Below are positions 1 to 9,749 of a stretch of 64,000 bases of DNA, in pieces. Both the position numbers and the translations under genes were made by a program. The first letter of the stretch is position 1. Every line of letters begins with the position of its first letter. This DNA is from Marchantia polymorpha subsp. ruderalis (Eukaryota > Streptophyta > Marchantiopsida > Marchantiales > Marchantiaceae). The DNA lies in contig AP031355.1 in NCBI GenBank assembly GCA_037833965.1, positions 1,513,501 to 1,577,500 on the forward strand. Reading direction: 5' to 3'. The notes beneath the pieces are model-generated. The model saw only the letters and a list, made by a program, of their open reading frames with translations, searched no databases and was not told where the DNA came from.

Positions 1-415
1 GTCTTCAGCGCTCAAGTTTCATTCGAGTAACACGCGTTTATAGTGAAAATGTACATAGATGTTAAGCAACAAATGTAGCAGATTTCTTAGAAAAGTAAAT
101 CGAGGCAGGTGTGGAGGCCAAGTGTTGGATTGATCTCGTCCTTTTACACTAAGTATGGTCTTCGCCATCTTCTTCTTCATAATCATGCATTCAGTAACGC
201 TCTTATTCTTCACTATTCTTCACCTAAAGTTCTGTGTATCGTTCTGAGATGAAAACCGACACATGATTTCCACACCAGTCTTGAGCAAATTACAGTAAGC
301 ACTCGAAATCCTGTAACGCATACCAATGACGTTGTCCCTCACATGTCACGCCGGCAGCTGTCAACACTTGTAGAATGCACCCACGCCAGTTCACAACCAT
401 CAGACACAAAGACAT
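1..415. other. Unassigned AT-richer left flank
   Basis: This stretch lacks the palindromic mini-repeats and terminus motifs found in the rest of the window and is visibly richer in A and T. I find no open frame longer than about 65 codons and no match to other parts of the window. It may be part of an older repeat, a host intron or intergenic DNA. The 3' region of a coil element becomes recognisable from about 416. Confidence 0.4.
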
Positions 416-1197
416 GTAGTTGAAGGCCTTCGACCTAATGCTCTGAGCTAGTGTAGTCTGGTTAGAACTTGAGCAATTCAGACTTACAACTTCGGGTGAT
501 TGTTCCTGTTTGTACTCCTTCGGGATTTCTCCCCTTGAATGCCAAAGTGAAGTTTTGTTACTTTGAGTAAACCTTGGTTAACAATTCAAGTTGTACGCTG
601 CCAGAGGCGCCTTTGGGGTAGCGTCCGCAGTATTTCTGTGAATGACTAGTGCATGAGAATTCAAACTCGTCAATAGACTGTTAAGTAGTGACACTAGATC
701 TTTTCTCTATCGAGTTTCTCAGTTTGGATTCCTGTATTCTCTGCGCGTTTTGTGAGTTGAGTGTGTTGTTCACAGCGTGTGAGTGACTTCGGTTGACGAA
801 GGTACCGCATCCGAAGTAGGAAGTCCAACCCGGGTGCTCTGCTCTAGCAGTCAGAGTTAACAATCCGGAGTTGGGGAACACTACCTGCAGATACTCTAAA
901 TGTACTCTTGAGAAACTTTCCCCATGAATCTTGAGTAGAGGTCCTAACCGACCTCTAAGTTGTGTTTTTATAGTTTCAGGTGTGTGCTGGGGTGAACTAC
1001 GCTGCACTGTGCGTCCTCCGAGTGACCTCCGAGTTGAGCACTTGCAGTATTTCTGGGAATGACAGTCGCCTGAGAATTCAAACTCTTCAATAGTCTCTTA
1101 AAACGTGACACTTTGTACTCTGTGTGTTGCCTCTGTCCCTGTGGGTTCGACCTTTTTGCTGCTATACTGCAGTTTTAGCCTTTGGTGGGTTATTACA
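416..1197 (+). mobile_element. 3' region and 3' terminus of a diverged coil element
   Basis: The order of motifs matches the 3' regions of the complete elements: a GAAGGCCTTC block, the tgaatgccaaagtgaag block near 540, the phrase ctgtccctgtgggttcga near 1133-1150, and the terminus GGTGGGTTATTACA ending at 1197. It is more diverged than the other 3' regions and has extra substitutions and indels. The element's gene and 5' end would lie left of the window or are lost. The bases after 1197 (agaca) would be one half of a 5-bp target duplication, whose partner is not visible. Confidence 0.7.
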
Positions 1198-1442
1198 AGA
1201 CACCTCACAAAAGGAGATTTTGCCAAAGGCGCCAAAGTCGCTTGCCTCAGTAGGAACCGTCCGCTCCGTTCAAGGCGCTCGACCTCGGCCTAAGCCCCTC
1301 CCCAACTCCTAGATTCTCCGTGACCCGCGATTCTCACTTTTTACTCTATTTATGTACCGATTACTATTTACAGCTGCTGCCGCGGTACTTATTTTCCAAA
1401 AATGTTTTAATTCCGACCAAAAACAAAAAGTGGGTTACCACA
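1198..1442 (-). mobile_element. 5' terminal piece of a coil element, minus strand
   Basis: Read on the minus strand this starts TGTGGTAACCCAC at 1442. It continues through the T-rich stretch, the pyrimidine/purine block that resembles a TATA-like aaatag site, and the leader segment otherwise seen just inside A and C 5' ends. It is cut at 1198 by the element ending at 1197. The terminus is of the C type, while the inner leader resembles A, so families may share leaders by recombination. Confidence 0.65.
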
Positions 1443-1530
1443 CCTTCGGCACAAGCGCCTTCGGCAAAAACGCCTTTGATGCAGTCGCCTTCTGCGCAGA
1501 CACAACTAGAGCAAGTTGCGGCGGACGAAG
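1443..1530 (+). pseudogene. Scrap of coil-protein linker between two inverted element ends
   Basis: These 88 bases lie between a minus-strand 5' end (1442) and a plus-strand 5' end (1531). Read plus, they give Pro-Ser-Ala/Thr triplets (PSAQAPSAKTP) and then an acidic run, the style of the linker of the coil proteins. It is probably the remnant of an older copy into which two others inserted. It is too short to assign to a family. Confidence 0.4.
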
Positions 1531-2070
1531 TGTGGTAACCCACTTTTTGTTTTTGCGCGGAATTTAAACATTTTTGGAAAACAATACCGCAGCAACAACT
1601 GTAAATAGTAATCGGTACACTAAAATAGGGTGAAAAATGGATGATCGCGGGTCCAGGAGAATCCAGGAGTTGGGCGCAATGTCCGGGACAAGCGCCCTGG
1701 CCCGAACAAACAGTTACTCCTGAGGGGAAGCGCCTTCTGCGCAAACAGGAGAAGACGCCTTCGGCGCTAGAGTGAATTCCTTATAACTGTTCCCATTTGT
1801 AACGCCTTGATTTGGCTAGGGTCTCGTTGGAAAGAACTCAACGCGTTCGTTCTAACGAGCCCAAGAACTCTTGGAACAGATAAGAGATCATTGAGTTATG
1901 AGTGTCGGAAGTTACTGATAGGAAGCGCCTTAGGCGACGGACGCCTTCGGCTCAACGGACTTCGGGGCAGCGCCTTCGGCGATGTACTCCTTTGCATGAA
2001 CGCCTTCGGCGCCAGTGCATCGATATTAGGTCAACGCCTTTGGCGGTACGTCCTCGGTGGACACGTGCGT
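1531..2070 (+). mobile_element. Element C2: 5' terminus and leader (family C)
   Basis: Starts TGTGGTAACCCAC at 1531, followed by a T-rich run, a gtaaatag site and, from about 1810, the foldback module (gtctcgttggaaagaac followed by ttctaacgagcc). CGCCTTCGGCG-type palindromes recur near 1750-2050. The element is cut at 2070 by the minus-strand 3' terminus of C1. Its gene may be the plus-strand family C gene at 40574-41738. That pairing is inferred from family and orientation, because the flanks of C1 (tgcgt left, gcaga right) do not match as a target duplication. Confidence 0.65.
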
Positions 2071-3093
2071 TGTAATAACCCACCAAAGTCTAAAACTGCA
2101 ATATAGTGGTAGAAAGGTCGAACCCATAGGGACAGAGGCAACACACAGAGTACAAAGTGTCACGTTTAACAGACTATTGAAGAGATTGAATTCTCAGGCG
2201 ACTGTCACTCCCAGAAATATTGCAAGTGTTCACTCGGAGATCACTCGGAGGTCGCACAGTGCAGCGTAGTTCACTCAACACACACACACACCTGAAACTA
2301 TAGAAACACAACTCAGAGGTCGGTTAGGACCTCTACTTAAGATTTCAGGGGGAAAGTCTCTCGCGAATATACTCAGCGAATCTGCGGGTAGTGAGTCCCA
2401 ACTCCGGCTTTTACAACCCTTCCACTAGTTTCTGCTAGCACAGGGAACCCGAAATGGACTTCCTACTTCGGATCGAAGTCACTCACACGCGGTGAACAAC
2501 ACACTCAACTCACAAAACGCGCAGAGAACACAGGTCTAACTGAGAGGCTCAATTGAAAAACGATCCAGTAGCACACCATAACACTCTATTGAAGAGTTTG
2601 AATTCTTAGGCACTTGTCATTCCCAGAAATACTACAAGGGTTACCCTGAAGGCACCTGCTGCAGCGTAACCTGAATTTACAACCAAGGCTTACACGAAGT
2701 AGCAAAACTTCACTTTGACATTCAGGGGAAAAATCCCGAAGGAGTACAATCAGGAACAATCACTCGAAAGTGTAAGGGGGAAAATATTCAAGTATCTAAC
2801 TCGTAACTGGCTCTTAGCATCGGCAATCACCCGCAGGTGTAGATCCGAACTACTCAAGTCTCTAACCAGTATACTAGCTCTGAACATTCGGCCGAAGGCC
2901 TTTAGCTACAAAATGCGGATCGCCAAGTTGTAGCTCCTCTTGCGTGGTGACAGAACTAAGGACACAAACACGCAGAGAAAATGAGTTCCTGATCTGCACT
3001 TCCGAACTGGAAAAAATCCCAAGGCAAGACGCCTCGAACTACTTTATACCTTCTAAGTCCTAACTAACACTACACTGCACTACGCTACGCGCC
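2071..3093 (-). mobile_element. Element C1: 3' terminus and 3' region, minus strand
   Basis: On the minus strand this ends GGTGGGTTATTACA at 2071. Reading rightward on plus it shows the reverse of the standard 3' region: the gtcgaaccca block, a short CA run near 2280-2292, the cattcggccgaagg block near 2885, and a reversed TATA box at 3043-3048. It stops at 3093, a few bases short of the coil gene's stop codon, where A1 is inserted. I assign it to C1, whose 5' end is at 40573, because the coding pieces of C1 run in this orientation all the way from 39244 to 8122. Confidence 0.6.
3020..3048 (-). promoter_or_regulatory. TATA box and adjacent hairpin of C1
   Basis: Reversed TATAAA at 3043-3048 and a 17-base hairpin at 3020-3036. 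Read minus, the arms are CGAGGC and GCCTTG, so the second pair would be G-U instead of the A-U seen in most copies. The layout is the same as downstream of every coil gene in the window. Confidence 0.5.
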
Positions 3094-5868
3094 TGTGGTA
3101 ACACACTTTTTGTTTTTTTGCAGAATTCAAACAATTTTAGAAAAGAAGTACCGAAGCAGTGTCTGTAGTTAGGAAATGGTACGTTAAATAGAGTAGATTG
3201 AGGAGATCGTCACTAGGTCACGAAGAATCGCGAAGTTGGACGTACCAGCGCCAAACGCCTTCGGCGCCTTCGGCAATATCTCCTTTACTGAGGTGTCTCT
3301 ACCCACGCGCTTCCAGCGTTTAGGGAAGGTACGCTTTCGGCACAGACACCTCCGGAGGAGATGTTGCTGAAGACGTCAGAAGCCGGCAAGGACCTCTTAA
3401 GGCTTCCGACCATGAGTGCGCCTTCGGCGATGCGCCGCTAGCGCGGGAGGGAAACCTTCATAACAATCAGGATTCACGGTAGTTCCAGTTGGTTGAGATT
3501 GCATTGAAAAGAGCTCGGGACGCTCGTTCTAACGAGCCCAAGAGCGCCGGAGATGGATCAGGGACGAAGAAGTTATGAGCGTCGGAAAACTCGCATTTGG
3601 ACATGCGCTGTTCGCGCTAGGGTTCACCGTCGGAAAGGACTCCCGTACGCCTTCGGCGATGCACCTTCGGCGGGACCACGCGCTCATGGGAGGAGATCAA
3701 CTCAGAGGCGGAAGCGCCTTTGACGGCTGTGCAACGGAAGAGAAGCGCCGGCCGGATGTACGCCTCCGACGTGGCGCGGATAGGCGGGTGCGCTGGCATG
3801 ATCGCGCCGGCGGGATATGCGCCGTCGGCGATAGGCGGGGCAGAACGGACAAAACAAGTGGTACGAATACGCGCCGGCGAAATTCGCGCCGACTTGATGT
3901 GCGCCTCCAGCGAGGCGCCGACGGAGAAGGAATACGCCAGCGGCGATACGCCTCCGGCGATGGGCAGGTTGGGAAAAGACAACCTAGTCGAAGCATATGC
4001 TCCACTGCGGCGAACTCGAGTCCGGAAGACGGCAGCGAACTCGAGTCCGGAAGACGATGGCGGCGGGAGAATTCAACGTTCACGCATGCGAATGCGCGCA
4101 GTGCGGAGTCGTGAATTCGAGCATGCGAGGGAGAACCGTTAGGCCGTATAGCCGGCTGCGTAATCAAGTTTGACTGTAACTAGTGAGAACGTTGGGCGAT
4201 CTTGAATTCGGAGAAGAAAAGGCTGCTCTCTAGTCTCATTCTCTCATTCTTGATTGTGAGTTTTCCAGCTTCAGAGATTAAGCGCAAGGGCGGAGAGACC
4301 TGCAGTGAGAAGAGAGAGTGCGGAGACGAGTTGCGCGAGGATCTTGACGGACCTTGCAGAGAGTTTGCGAGTAGCGAACTTGAGCGCGCAAGAGAGAAGA
4401 GAGCGATTTCAATAAGTGTCTGAGCGGCCGACGCGCAGCGGCGATTGTGAGAGATCGAGCGGAAGGGAGAACGTCTGTGTGTGTGCAGGAACAGCAAGAG
4501 AGATGTCGAAGGTCCCCCAGCTGCGAGTGTCCCCACTCAGAGTGCCGCACATCGGTCTGCGCGCATTCCAAGAGGTGCTAACAAGGCTGAAGCTTGATTT
4601 CCTCCTGTGGGGATGGAACTGGACGTGTCCGGAGATGGTGCGCGAGTATCTGCAGGAGAAACACAAGCCCTTGCGCGGATTCCGTCCACATCCCGAGAGG
4701 TGGGACATTAGTGACTGGGCGCAGGTGTTAGGAAGATGTGCAGGCGAGGAAGGGTATCTCCTCTTCGAGGCCGAGAGCGTGAAGGTGTCCAAGGAGGAAG
4801 AAGTCTCCTACAATGATCTTTTCAAAGTTGCCAGGCATCCCAAGAACGGTTTCCGGACGCGGGATTACAAAGATCGATTGCGGAGAAATGTCGCGACTGC
4901 ATTGCTTCAGATATTGCAGCCGGACAAGACCGCTTACATGCATGGTTGGCAAGTGGGATTTGTGGAGCTAGTGTTGTCAGGAGCTCCGGTTCATTGGGGA
5001 CGGCTCCTGTGGAAGGTGACGCGCCAACATGCGCAAGAAGAAAGAGGAGGGACCCTCAACCATCTTTCGCCTTACCTGATCGTGTTTTATCGGGCGATGG
5101 GATGTTTGACAACTTCAGAGCGGACACGGTTTCCGCTGTTGACCCGGAGTTATCCAGGCAGATACTTGCGGGAGGCCGAAGTGGACACAGATCCGGACGA
5201 AGCACCTGCCAGTCCAGCTCCAGCTCCGGCTCCGGCTCCAGCAAGAGCAGCAGAAGAGCGTCGAAGTGAGCGCGCACCGCGGAAGCGGAAATGGGATGAG
5301 AGACCGGAAGACAGGCAGCCGGAAGCTCCCGCTGCGCCGACTCGGAGTCGGCCAACCAACGAGCCTCACAGCCGGCCGAAACAGAGGGCACGCAAAGTGG
5401 TGTTGCCAACTAATACTGAGGAGACCGGGCGTACTCCAGTCCGGCGGAGTATCCTGCCCACGCAGGAGGAGATAATCGCGCAGATTCTGGGGAGGTCGGC
5501 GAACACCTCTGCGCAGAAGGCACCGATGCCTCCAGAAGAAGACAGGCGAATTGACAGTCGGCCGACTGCGAGTCGGGCGACTGAAGGACGGCCGACTGAA
5601 GGACGGCCAACTGATGTACGGCCAACTGAGCAGCGCGTTGAACCGGATAGCAGGCCGGGAGCAGAAGGGAGTTTGGCTGACGAGCCAACAACCCTTAGAG
5701 GGTCGCCTTCGGCAGAAGGCGCTTCTGAGAAAACGCCGCCAGCAAGCAGGCCAAGTGGAGTGAAGACGCGCAGGGTGGATCTGACTGCAAGTCGGACAAC
5801 TACTAGTCGGCCAACTGCGAGTCGGTCAACTGAGAGTCGGCCAGATTCGCCGACTGCGAGACGGACAG
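3094..5868 (+). mobile_element. Element A1: 5' half of a family A coil element
   Basis: Starts TGTGGTAACACAC at 3094 in the middle of C1's 3' region (preceding five bases gcgcc). The leader, 3094-4502, contains the foldback module near 3510-3580 and several CGCCTTCGGCG-type palindromes. The gene begins at 4503. About 5868, inside the repetitive linker, the sequence switches abruptly to the reverse complement of a family B leader that ends at a B 5' terminus at 6701. This is therefore half of an A element joined head-to-head to half of a B element, best explained by a deletion between two insertions. Confidence 0.75.
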
Positions 5869-5915
5869 GACGGCGGAATTTCCGCCGGCGCGGAACTTCA
5901 TCTGCCTGTGCGTAG
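4503..5915 (+). pseudogene. Coil protein, family A, truncated and fused (A1)
   Basis: Function unknown; it is the single gene of these mobile units. From ATG 4503 the frame is open for 470 codons. Residues 1-250 form the conserved globular domain, with FLLWGWN, MVREYL, GFRPHPERW, WAQVLGRCAGEEG, KNGFRTRDYKDRLRRN and TLNHLSPYL. After it come Pro/Ala runs, the basic motif PRKRKWDERPED and repeated S-R-P-T units. The acidic patch and coiled coil are missing, because the last 16 or so codons are read from inverted family B leader DNA. A GTG-initiated extension to 4416 is open, but the first ATG is at 4503. The N-terminal domain has a loose resemblance in order of motifs to the plant 'putative transposon protein' domain; that is an inference from memory and needs a profile search. 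Confidence 0.7.
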
Positions 5916-6701
5916 GCGTGTGCCAGACGCTCGTCCGCGCTGGTCCCTCGCCGTAGGCGCAATGCCAAAGGCGGCTGTGCCGAAGGCGTTGACCGCGGTC
6001 AACGGACTCCGTCCTGTCTGTCCATTTCTCTCGCCTCTCCGTCGGCGCTCTTGTCTTTGTAACCCCGACCGGCCGAAGGCGCAGTCGTCCGTTTCGTCAG
6101 TACAGATTTTGCTACTCCGTTGGGTCCTCGCCCGTCTGCGATGCGCTGGCGCCGAAGGCGCCGTACAATTTCCAACCCCGAAGGCGCCTTTCTAGGGCCG
6201 AAGGCGGATTTCCCGCTGACGTCAAACCCCATTTCGCCTACGCGTAGGCGGACTTCCCTCGTCCGCGCATAGGACAAACTTTCCTCGCCTACTCGTAGGC
6301 GAGAAGCTGAGTGTCTTGCGACCTTCATAACTCCTGGAGTCCTCATCCGTTTGTGGCGTTCTTGGGCTCGTTAGAATCAGCGCGTTGAGCTCTTTCCAAC
6401 GAGACCCTTACCAAGTCAAGGCGTTTGGGAATTGACCAGGTTCTGAAGGATTCCTCTAGCGCCGAAGGCGGATTTTGCGCCTTGCGCCGAAGGGGTTGCT
6501 CCTTCAGGGCCCGTATCTAGGGCGGTGCCTGTCCCAGACGTTGCGCCCAACTCCTGGATTCTACGAGATCTTTTGAGATTCTCCGAGATCCTCCAGTTTC
6601 ACTCTATTTTGATGCACCGATGGCTATTTACACTGCTGCCGCGGTATAGTTTTCCAAAAATGTTTTAAATTCCTCAAAAATACCAAAAGTGGGGTACCAC
6701 A
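5869..6701 (-). mobile_element. Element B3: leader and 5' terminus of a family B element
   Basis: On the minus strand this starts TGTGGTACCCCAC at 6701 and proceeds through gtatttttgagg, a gtaaatag site, the foldback module near 6360-6410, and palindromes of the CGCCTACGCGTAGGCG kind near 6230-6310. It matches the B leaders at 13916-15435 and 36870-38325. It is joined to A1 at about 5868, so its gene is missing. Its right flank (ctctt) lies in S1, meaning this B copy was inserted into an S element. Confidence 0.75.
5988..6003. promoter_or_regulatory. Double W-box-like palindrome
   Basis: The perfect 16-bp palindrome GTTGACCGCGGTCAAC contains the TTGACC core, known as the W-box bound by plant WRKY factors, on both strands. 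The same 16 bases recur at 14760-14775 and 50531-50546, with one change at 56406-56421 and more changes at 39922-39937, always in a B or C leader. Binding is inferred from the motif only. Confidence 0.45.
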
Positions 6702-8121
6702 CTCTTTTTCACCAGCGTCTCCACACAATGGCACACCACACAATCCCTGCTCGCAGGCCGAATAATCCTCTCCAACGTCCAAGGGCCGAGTTGCCCGCAT
6801 GCCGCTTGAATGCCGTTCCCGCGATGATGGGCAACGGCCTGGTTCCCATGTGCGACTTCATGCCCCGCCGTCCTATTTCCCACGCTTGACTTCACGCCGC
6901 CGCCACTGCCACACCTGTACAGTCTTTATTCATGACCACGTCAACATCTGCCGTCCGAAATCTTCTTCCGCGCACCGCCGAAGGCATCCTCCCGCCGAAG
7001 ACACTCTTCCGCACCTTTGCCTATCTATAACAGTCACCCCCGACGCTGATAACTCACAGATCCCTCCTTTGTTTGAAACGTTCTTGGGCTCGTTGGAATG
7101 AGCGTGTTGAGCTCTTTCCAACGAGCCCCTAACTAAGTCAAATCGTTAAGAATTGAAAAAGTTATCACTGTTTTACTCTTCCGCCGAAGGCGTTTGCCTA
7201 TGCACAGGCTTCCTGCTCGCAACTCGCCTACGCGCAACCCGCCTACGCACAACCCGCCTACGCGCAACTTGCCTATGCGTAGGCTTCCTACTTGCAACTC
7301 CTTGGGCCGAACGACCTTCTATCTGTTATCGCCGAAGGCCTTTCGCCTAACCATGTCAGCCGCTTTTGACGCTCATAACTCAGTGATCTCTCATCCGTTT
7401 CAAGAGTTCTTGGTGTCGTTAGAACAAGATAATTGAGCTCTTTCCAACAAGACCCTAATTGAGTCAAGGCGTTACTAATTGAGAAAGTTATGACGATTTT
7501 ACTCCTCCGACGAAGGCCTCCACCGCCAAAGGCCTGTTATCTGTTATCGCCGAAGGCGCCTGCGCCGAAGGCACACGTGTCTTCATCTTCCGGCCAGCTA
7601 TCTCCGTCTGCACCTCCGGTTCGATCCATTCGGAAGGTGTCTTCGCCAAAGGCATTTCCGCCGAAGTCGTCCGCATGATGTAGGTCCGCACGAAGGCGTC
7701 TTCCACTGAAGTCGTATCGCCGAAGGCCTGTTATCGCCAAAGGCCTTTCGCCTCACCATATCAACCGCTTCCGACGCTCATAACTCAGTGATCTGTCATC
7801 CGTTTCAAGAGTTCTTGGTCTCGTTGGAACGAACGTCGCGAGCTCTTTCCAACAAGACACTAATTGAGTCAAGGCGTCACAAATTGAAAACGTTATGAGG
7901 GTTTCACTGTTTCGCCAAAGGCCTTTCTCCGAAGGGACTTCACCGAAGGCACTTCGCCAAAGACCTTGCCCTGAAGGCCCCCTTCCGCACCTTTTGCCCC
8001 CTAACCATCACACCAACTCCTAATCTTGCCAAAACTCTTGCATAATTTTGCAAGAGCTTAAATCCAAAATTTTAACTCTCATAAGGGTAAAAAGACATGT
8101 GAGCATAGTTTTGTGCTCACA
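6702..8121 (-). mobile_element. Element S1: small hairpin-ended element, left end lost
   Basis: The right end is a 24-base terminus at 8098-8121 with arms tgtgagca and tgtgctcaca, the same as S2 and S3. Inward there are three copies of the foldback module (near 7083-7145, 7407-7470 and 7815-7880), each beside a cataactc/gttatg pair, and many CGCCTTCGGCG palindromes. The left end TGTGAGCC is missing because B3 and a deletion intervene. The five bases after the right end are ttgcg, inside the C1 coil gene. No believable gene is present. Confidence 0.75.
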
Positions 8122-8229
8122 TTGCGCTCTCAATTCCCCGCACTCTGATTGCAGTTTGGGGATTAACTCTTCATCCACCTGACGTGCGATCTAACATTCC
8201 TCCAGCAACCGTGTCTGCCGCACGAGCTC
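8122..8229 (-). pseudogene. C1 coil protein, piece 4 (coiled coil)
   Basis: Read on the minus strand from 8229 this continues exactly where the piece at 13165 stops: LVRQTRLLEE, then an in-frame stop, then IARQVDEELI and QSECGELRAQ, typical of the coiled coil. It is cut off on the right by A2 with target duplication agctc and on the left by S1. The remaining C-terminal part of the gene (about 130-150 codons) is not found in this copy, and was probably lost in the deletion that joined A1 to B3. Confidence 0.8.
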
Positions 8230-9749
8230 TGTGGTAACACACTTTTTGTTTTTTTTGCGGAATTTAAACAATTTTGAAAAAGAAGTACCGAAGCAGTGTC
8301 TGTAGTTAGGAAATGGTACGTTAAATAGAGTGAATTGAGGAGATCGCGGGTCATGAAGAATCACGGAGTTGGGCGCAACGGCGCCAAACGCCTTCGGCGC
8401 CTTCGGCAAGATCTCCTTTGCTGAGGTGTCTTTACCCACGCGCCTCCGGCGCTTAGGGAAGGTACGCTTTTGGCACAGACACCTCCGGAGGAGATGTCGC
8501 TGAAGACGTCAGAAGCCGGCAAGGACCTCTGATCGCTTTCGACCTGGAGTGCGCCTTCGGCGATGCGCCGTTGGCGCGGGAGAGAAACCTTCATAACGAT
8601 CAGGATTCACGGTAGTTCTATTTGGTTAAGGCCTCATTGGAAAGAGCTCGGGACGCTCGTTCTAACGAGCCCAAGAACGCCTGAGATGGATCAGGGACGA
8701 GGAAGTTATGAGCATCGGTAAACTCGCATCCGGCGATGCGCTGTTTGCGCTAGGGTTCACCTTCGGGAAGGACCCCTGTACGCCTTCGGCGATGCGCCTT
8801 CGGCGGAACCAAGCGCTCATGAGAGGAGATCAAGTCGGAGGCGGAAGCGCCTTCGGCGGCTGTGCGGCGGAAGAGAAGCGCCGACCTGATGTACGCCTCC
8901 GGCGTGGCGCGGACAGGCGGATGCGCCGGCATAATTCGCGCCGGCGGGATACGCGCCGTCGGCGATACGCGGGGCAGAACGGACAAAAGAAGTTGTACAT
9001 GTACGTGTTGGCGTAATTCGCGCCGACTTGATGTGCGCTTCCAGCGAGGCGCCGGCGGAGAAGGAGTACGCCTTCGGCGATACACCTCTGGCGATGGGCA
9101 GGTTGGGAAAAGACAAAATAGTCGGAGCGTACGCTCCACCGCGGCGAAATCCAGACCGGCGTACACCTTCGGCGAGTATTACGCCTTCGGCGAACTCGAG
9201 GTTGGAAGCCCTCGGCGATGACGAACTAAGAGCCGGCGGACGATGGCGGCGGGAGAATTCAACGTTCAAGCATGCGAATGCGCGCAATGCGGAGGCGTCA
9301 ATTCGAGCATGCGAGGGAGAACCGTTAGGCCGCATAGCCGGCTGCGTAATCAAGTGGGATTGTACCCACTGCCTACGAAGAGCGTTGTGCGATCTTGATT
9401 TCAGAGAAGAAAAGTCTGCTCTCCACTCTCATTCTCTCATTCTTGATTTTGAGTTTTCCAGCTTTAGAGCTTGAGGCGTGCAGCTCAATCGGGCGGAGAG
9501 ACCTTCAGTGAGTTGGAGAGAGTGCAGGAATCAGTGAGCAGGAAGGAGTGCGTAGCAACCAGGCGCGCGGAGGCGAATTGCGCGAGGATCTTGACGGATC
9601 CTGCAGAGAGTTTGAGAGTAGAGAAATTGAGCGCGCAAGGGAGGAGAGAGCAATTTCAGTTAGTGTCTGAGCGGCCGACGCGCAGTGGCGATTGTTAGAG
9701 ATCGAGCGGGAAAGAAGAGCGTCTGTGTGTGCAAGAAAGAGCAAGAAAT

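Noticed and set aside
1-415. A host exon in the AT-richer left flank.
   Set aside because: Short translated stretches look protein-like, but I could not find a frame longer than about 65 codons, splice sites in register or a family I recognise.
1133-1160. The gtgggttcgacc block near each 3' end resembles a Pol III B box (GGTTCGA), suggesting a tRNA or SINE.
   Set aside because: No A box, no cloverleaf and no 3' poly-A or T-run terminator at a suitable distance; the block is simply a conserved part of the coil-element 3' region.
3617-4167. Several open frames of 100-180 codons on both strands in the A leaders (also 8750-9353, 16405-16795, 28481-29265).
   Set aside because: They overlap each other in many frames, are rich in residues coded by the palindromic repeats and are broken differently in each copy; the leader is GC-rich and stop-poor.
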